Source of the DNA: Stutzerimonas stutzeri
Lineage (GTDB): Bacteria; Pseudomonadota; Gammaproteobacteria; Pseudomonadales; Pseudomonadaceae
Direction of reading: 5' to 3'
DNA: 64,000 nt
Assembly (NCBI RefSeq): GCF_024451105.1
Contig: NZ_JANGEY010000011.1
Span: 19,302-83,301 of the forward strand
In this document: positions 60,760 through 64,000 of the stretch, piece by piece
Layout: every line of letters begins with the position of its first letter
Numbering within the stretch: position 1 is the first letter of the stretch
Notes under the pieces: generated by a model
Told to the model about the DNA's origin: nothing
Database searches by the model: none
What the model saw: the letters and a program-made list of their open reading frames with translations, nothing else
Program-made: the position numbers and the translations under genes

Positions 60760-61182
60760 GTGAACCTGATCAAGAAAGTCTTGGCAGCCCAGGCTGCCGT
60801 ACTGGCCCTGTGGGCGGTTGGCGCCCAGGCCGCGAGCGATGAAGCCATCGCCGAACGTCTCAAGCCGGTAGGTGAAGTCTGCATCGCCGGTCAGGAGTGC
60901 AAGGGCGTGGGCGCCGTCGCTGCCGCCGCCGCTGGCGGTGCGCGCACTGCCGACGACGTGGTCGCCAAGCACTGCAACGCCTGCCACGGCGTCGGTGTGC
61001 TGGGCGCGCCCAAGGTGGGCGACACCGCCGACTGGAAGGCCCGCGCCGACGCCAAGGGCGGCCTGGACGGCATCCTCAAGACCGCCATCGCCGGTATCAA
61101 CGCCATGCCGCCGAAGGGCACCTGCAACGACTGCTCCGACGACGAGCTGAAGGCAGCCATCGAGAAGATGTCCGGCCTGTAA
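60760..61182 (+). CDS. cycB: Cytochrome c5-type soluble c-type cytochrome
   Basis: 140 residues from GTG 60760 with AAGGG upstream. Signal peptide ends near VGAQA; one haem site HCNACHGVGVLGAPK (C72, C75, H76), axial methionine M116 in INAMPPKG, and a CxxC (C122, C125) that forms the disulfide typical of cytochrome c5. A periplasmic electron carrier. It is the second gene after pauR; in PAO1 cycB is in the same place. Followed by its own terminator. Confidence 0.92.
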   Translation: MNLIKKVLAAQAAVLALWAVGAQAASDEAIAERLKPVGEVCIAGQECKGVGAVAAAAAGGARTADDVVAKHCNACHGVGVLGAPKVGDTADWKARADAKGGLDGILKTAIAGINAMPPKGTCNDCSDDELKAAIEKMSGL

Positions 61183-61203
61183 CGGCGTCGGGGTCGCGAA
61201 GAA

Positions 61204-61227
61204 GCCGCCTGCCCGGGCGGCTTTTTT
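61204..61227 (+). terminator. Terminator after cytochrome c5 gene
   Basis: GCCGCC, a TGCCCG loop, GGCGGC, then six Ts, 22 bases past the stop. Classical intrinsic terminator. Confidence 0.92.
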
Positions 61228-61444
61228 GTGCGCGTGGCGATCTCAGAGGAACTGCGCCCGGCCGTCCTCCAGCGAGGCGAGGCGGGCCCGCGCCTCGACC
61301 CGATAGCCGAGCCGCTCCAGTGCGCCGCGACCGCCCTGGAGCGCGCCGACGTTGCCGTTCGCCGGATTTTCGTCGTGCGGTTCAGCATTTGCCCGGAGCG
61401 GGCGGTCATAGCCAGGCTCGCATCCCTTCTTCGAGGTTAGCCCC

Positions 61445-62194
61445 ATGCCCCTGTCACGTTCCCTCAGCCTGTCCGCCCTGCTGCTCGCGGCGAGCGCCGC
61501 CGTCTCCGCCGCCGAGCCGGGCGGCAGCGCCGAGGCGCTGCCGGCGCCGGCCGCACCGGCCCTGCAGGTGGCTCCGGCCGTCGAGGCCGCGCCTGTCGCG
61601 GCGCCGACCGCTCCGGTACTGCCGGCCACCCAGGCCGCTCCGGCCATGCCTGCGCTGCCGGTATTGCCGACTGGCGCCGTCCTCGGCAGCCTGGTCGATC
61701 CGCAGACCCTGGCGCTGCTCGAGCAGCTCCGCGCCCTGCAGGTCACCCCGCAGCAGGCGGTGGGCGGGGTCGGCGCGCTGCTCGGCCTGGCGCAGAGCCA
61801 GCTGGCGGCGGAGCAGTACGCGCAGCTGGCCGGCAGCGTGCCGGGGCTGGAGCTGCTGGCTGGCAACGGCGCCAATGCGGCCAGCGGTGACAGCGCCGGC
61901 GGTGTGCTCGCTCGCCTGGGCGCGCTGGGTGGCCTGCTCGGCGGCAGGGCCAGCCCGCAACCGGCGGCCGCGCCGGTCGACAGCCTGGCGGGCGTCGGCC
62001 AGGCCTTCTCGCTGCTGGGCATGGACAGCAGCCTGGTCGGCCCGTTCGGCCAGATCCTCCTGCAGTTCCTCGCCGGCCAGGGTCTGGCCGGGGCGCTGCT
62101 GCAGAGCCTGGGCGGCATCTGGGGTGTGCCGGGTGTGCCAGGAGTGCTGGCGCCGGTTACCCCGGCGGGCACCCCGGTGGCTGTCGGCGGCTGA
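61445..62194 (+). CDS. DUF2780-like secreted Ala/Pro-rich protein
   Basis: 249 residues. Signal peptide MPLSRSLSLSALLLAASAAVSA, then an Ala/Pro-rich low-complexity linker (about 25-80), then a region (about 85-225) with LLEQLRALQVTPQQAVGGVGALLGLAQSQLAAEQYAQLAGSVPGLELL and VGQAFSLLGMDSSLVGPFGQILLQFLAGQGLAGALLQSLGGIW, matching the VcgC/VcgE (DUF2780) pattern as I remember it. Function unknown. The ATG at 61445 follows TTAGCCCC with a weak GAGG further upstream. Terminator follows. Confidence 0.75.
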   Translation: MPLSRSLSLSALLLAASAAVSAAEPGGSAEALPAPAAPALQVAPAVEAAPVAAPTAPVLPATQAAPAMPALPVLPTGAVLGSLVDPQTLALLEQLRALQVTPQQAVGGVGALLGLAQSQLAAEQYAQLAGSVPGLELLAGNGANAASGDSAGGVLARLGALGGLLGGRASPQPAAAPVDSLAGVGQAFSLLGMDSSLVGPFGQILLQFLAGQGLAGALLQSLGGIWGVPGVPGVLAPVTPAGTPVAVGG

Positions 62195-62211
62195 GTCCGT
62201 CTGACACAAGA

Positions 62212-62244
62212 AGGCCGGCAGAGTCCTCGGGCCTCTGCCGGCCT
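62212..62244. terminator. Hairpin between the DUF2780 gene and the adhesin
   Basis: A 12-bp perfect stem (AGGCCGGCAGAG and its complement) with a 9-base loop, flanked by AA and GG. It lies just after the DUF2780 stop in a 164-base gap between convergent genes and probably terminates from the plus side. Confidence 0.75.
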
Positions 62245-62310
62245 GGTTGGCTTGACCGCTAACCGCGGATACGGTCGTGCGGGGCCCTTGCTGGAACTGC
62301 CAGACGTACC

Positions 62311-62338
62311 GCGAGGGTGGCTCCTACGCCACCCTCGC
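62311..62338. repeat. Extragenic hairpin (REP-like) downstream of the adhesin gene
   Basis: GCGAGGGTGGC, TCCTAC, GCCACCCTCGC: a perfect 11-bp stem with a 6-base loop, 20 bases past the adhesin stop. Its GGGTGGC core is reminiscent of repetitive extragenic hairpins in Pseudomonas genomes, but no second copy was found in this window. Confidence 0.6.
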
Positions 62339-62358
62339 CGCCGTTGCCGCGCGCTACC

Positions 62359-64000
62359 TCAGGCGCTGCCAAAGACGATGTCGCTGGCCAGAAGGTCGAC
62401 GCCGACCACGGTGATGGTCGTCAGTTGTCCGCCCGACGATGCGGATTCGGCAATCGTCACGATGCTGTCGACGCCGCTGTTGTCGATCGACTGGACCTGG
62501 GCGGTCGGGTCGCCGATCAGCACCAGGGTGTCGCGCAGGTCAGGACTTGCATTCGCATCGAAGTCGGTGATCCGGTACAGGTTCTCGCTGCCCGACAGAT
62601 CGATGTTGAAGGCGTCGTGCTCACCGTTCGTGCCCGCCAGCAAGAAGTGGAAGGCGGCGTTGGCCGGCTCGTTGGCGAACAGGTTGGCGTCGAAGGTGCT
62701 GGTCGCCGTGTCGCCATCGCCATCCGTCAGCGTTGCGCTGAAGGTCAGCTGGATATCGCTGGCCAGGTCCTCGCTTTCCTGGATGAACTGGATCACCGGG
62801 ATCTTGACCGTGCCCAGGCCCATCGTCAGCTGCACGGCGTCGATCAGCTTGCTGCCCTCCCGCTCGATTTCGAAGAACACCACTCCTACCCCCAGACCGT
62901 ATACCGCATTGGGCGCCGCTTGCAGATCAGTGGCAAGCACCTTGGTGTGATCCGAGTACGAACCGTCGGAGTAGAAGATCCGGTAGTACAGCTCTTCCGT
63001 GGCCGGGGTGTAGCCCCCTACCGAGTTGTCGATGAAGACCTTCATGCCCGTCAGCAGGCTCTGGGGGTTGATGATGAAACTTTCGTCACCGGCATTGATG
63101 CCCGCCGTGGTGTTGCCATCGAAGTTGTTGTTGGCGAGGCCGATGCCGGAGGTGCTGACGTTCATGGCCGCCGTGCCGATGTAGGACGGCAAAGGGGTGG
63201 TCTGCAGCTGGGCTTCGGTGGGGTCGGGTGCTCCGAGCCCGATGCCGGTCAGGATGCTGTTGTCACCCGTCGGCGGCGCCAGCGGATTGGCGGTGAAGAA
63301 GACGATTTGTTCGGTGCCGATCGTCAGCGTACGCACCGGATCCGGCCCCCCCGCATCGAGCGAGCCGTCGGCGCTGCTGCGGACGATCGTCGAGCTGAAG
63401 CCCTGCACCAGATCCAGCGCGTAGGTGCCATCGGCAAAGGCGGTCAGCGTGTAGTCGATGCTGGTGTCCGCCGTTGCGGCATTGTTGTCGAAGTCGCCGG
63501 TCAGGGTTCCGCCGAAGCGGTACGCGCCGCCATCCGGTGAGGGTGACAGCTCGGTGAGCGTGCCGGTCCCGGTGGTGGTCGTGCCGTTGGGTCTGACCAG
63601 GGTGAACTGGCCATTCACCAGGGTGATGTCCAGACCGCTCGTCCCCACGCCGTCGGCACCGGCAGCCATGCTCCAGTATCCATATTGCGCAAGGGTGGTA
63701 CCGGTGCCGACCAGGTTGCCGAAGGCGAGCGATGGGCCGTCGTCCTTGAACACCAGGTTCTGGCCGATGTTGAGGGTGGCCTGGGCGCTGTCGCCGTCCT
63801 TGTCGGTCTTGGTGGCCGTCAGGGTCACCAGCTCGTCCGCGGCCAGGGTCTTCGCGTCGTCGTGATCGGTGGCGTCGGGATGGACCACGGCGCGGATCTG
63901 GTTGAGGGTGACGTCGCCATTGGCGGCCACGCTGACGGTGAACACCAGCAGGTTGGTGGTGGCCGTGCGGCCTTCCACCACGCCACTGGCGTTGACGGAG
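62359..64000 (-). CDS. C-terminal part of a giant type-I-secreted adhesin (DUF5801/T1SS-143 repeats)
   Basis: 547 codons inside the window, open to the edge, so the N-terminus lies beyond 64000. It contains a DUF5801-type repeat (VNASGVVEGRTATTNLLVFTVSVAANGDVTLNQIRAVVHPDATDHDDAKTLAADELVTLTATKTDKDGDSAQATLNIGQNLVFKDDGPS) and a C-terminal region ending in DNSGVDSIVTIAESASSGGQLTTITVVGVDLLASDIVFGSA, the usual acidic, glycine-poor end carrying an uncleaved type I secretion signal. GC is visibly lower than in the housekeeping genes. Probably a biofilm adhesin of the LapA/BapA class, unverified. Confidence 0.85.
   Translation of the reverse strand, partial: SVNASGVVEGRTATTNLLVFTVSVAANGDVTLNQIRAVVHPDATDHDDAKTLAADELVTLTATKTDKDGDSAQATLNIGQNLVFKDDGPSLAFGNLVGTGTTLAQYGYWSMAAGADGVGTSGLDITLVNGQFTLVRPNGTTTTGTGTLTELSPSPDGGAYRFGGTLTGDFDNNAATADTSIDYTLTAFADGTYALDLVQGFSSTIVRSSADGSLDAGGPDPVRTLTIGTEQIVFFTANPLAPPTGDNSILTGIGLGAPDPTEAQLQTTPLPSYIGTAAMNVSTSGIGLANNNFDGNTTAGINAGDESFIINPQSLLTGMKVFIDNSVGGYTPATEELYYRIFYSDGSYSDHTKVLATDLQAAPNAVYGLGVGVVFFEIEREGSKLIDAVQLTMGLGTVKIPVIQFIQESEDLASDIQLTFSATLTDGDGDTATSTFDANLFANEPANAAFHFLLAGTNGEHDAFNIDLSGSENLYRITDFDANASPDLRDTLVLIGDPTAQVQSIDNSGVDSIVTIAESASSGGQLTTITVVGVDLLASDIVFGSA

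Noticed and set aside
61204..61227. Riboswitch-like stem after cytochrome c5
   Set aside because: It is a simple terminator with a T-run and no conserved aptamer sequence.

Overview
The window is a GC-rich gammaproteobacterial chromosome segment that is clearly Pseudomonas or a close relative. It carries Pseudomonas-type SpuA-E/SpuI and AguAB, Crc, a long AlgC, the DadR-DadA-DadX cluster and PauR. It also keeps the backbone order pstS-C-A-B-phoU / phoR-phoB / ubiA / recG-oxyR / spoT-rpoZ-gmk / rph / crc / pyrE / argB-algC-dut-coaBC / radC / rpmB-rpmG. The very high GC (estimated by eye) would suit the P. sagittaria/guangdongensis-like lineages, but I cannot fix the species. No rRNA, tRNA, prophage, insertion sequence or CRISPR array was seen.

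Layout. (1) 1-9281: polyamine and agmatine region. A minus-strand operon spuA-spuB-spuC-spuD-spuE (spuE cut by the window edge) diverges from spuI-aguB-aguA. (2) 9278-10260: a small islet of lower GC with a 56-residue membrane protein and an XRE regulator fused to a 2TM domain. (3) 10363-13577: a tripartite TRAP transporter. (4) 13654-24346: phosphate regulon (pstSCAB-phoU, an M23 peptidase, phoR, phoB) with three arrays of Pho-box heptads. (5) 24488-28908: ubiA and ubiC separated by an opposite-strand PAS-PAS-GGDEF gene, then an HU-type protein and an SCP2-like protein. (6) 29032-34425: recG-oxyR and exbB-exbD-tonB. (7) 34528-42725: SDR, ridA, spoT-rpoZ, gmk, yicC, rph, a DUF4870 gene, crc and pyrE. 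(8) 42918-44439: a DUF3360 membrane protein behind an AT-rich leader. (9) 44614-51768: DUF4124 gene, argB-algC-dut-coaBC, radC and rpmB-rpmG. (10) 51855-60615: pauC, pauB, an AGCS symporter, lrp/dadR, dadA-ridA-dadX and pauR. (11) 60760-64000: cytochrome c5, a DUF2780 protein and the C-terminal end of a giant type-I-secreted adhesin.

How the genes work together. The window holds nearly the whole gamma-glutamylation route for putrescine and cadaverine: uptake (SpuD/SpuE), gamma-glutamylation (SpuI, SpuB), oxidation (PauB), aldehyde oxidation (PauC), hydrolysis (SpuA) and transamination (SpuC). It adds the agmatine-to-putrescine feeder (AguA, AguB) and the repressor PauR. These two arms are far apart in P. 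aeruginosa PAO1 but lie within about 60 kb here. A second module converts L-alanine to D-alanine to pyruvate (symporter, DadX, DadA, RidA-like, Lrp). The pst/pho block is a classic PhoB regulon with readable operators.

Most-worth-checking items: the 9.3-10.3 kb islet, a dispersed GGTGGAA...TTCCACC hairpin element (7.0 kb and 53.4 kb), the insertion between ubiC and ubiA, a strong terminator directly upstream of dadX, a candidate PauR operator, and the DUF3360 transporter. I did not find an obviously new multi-gene system.
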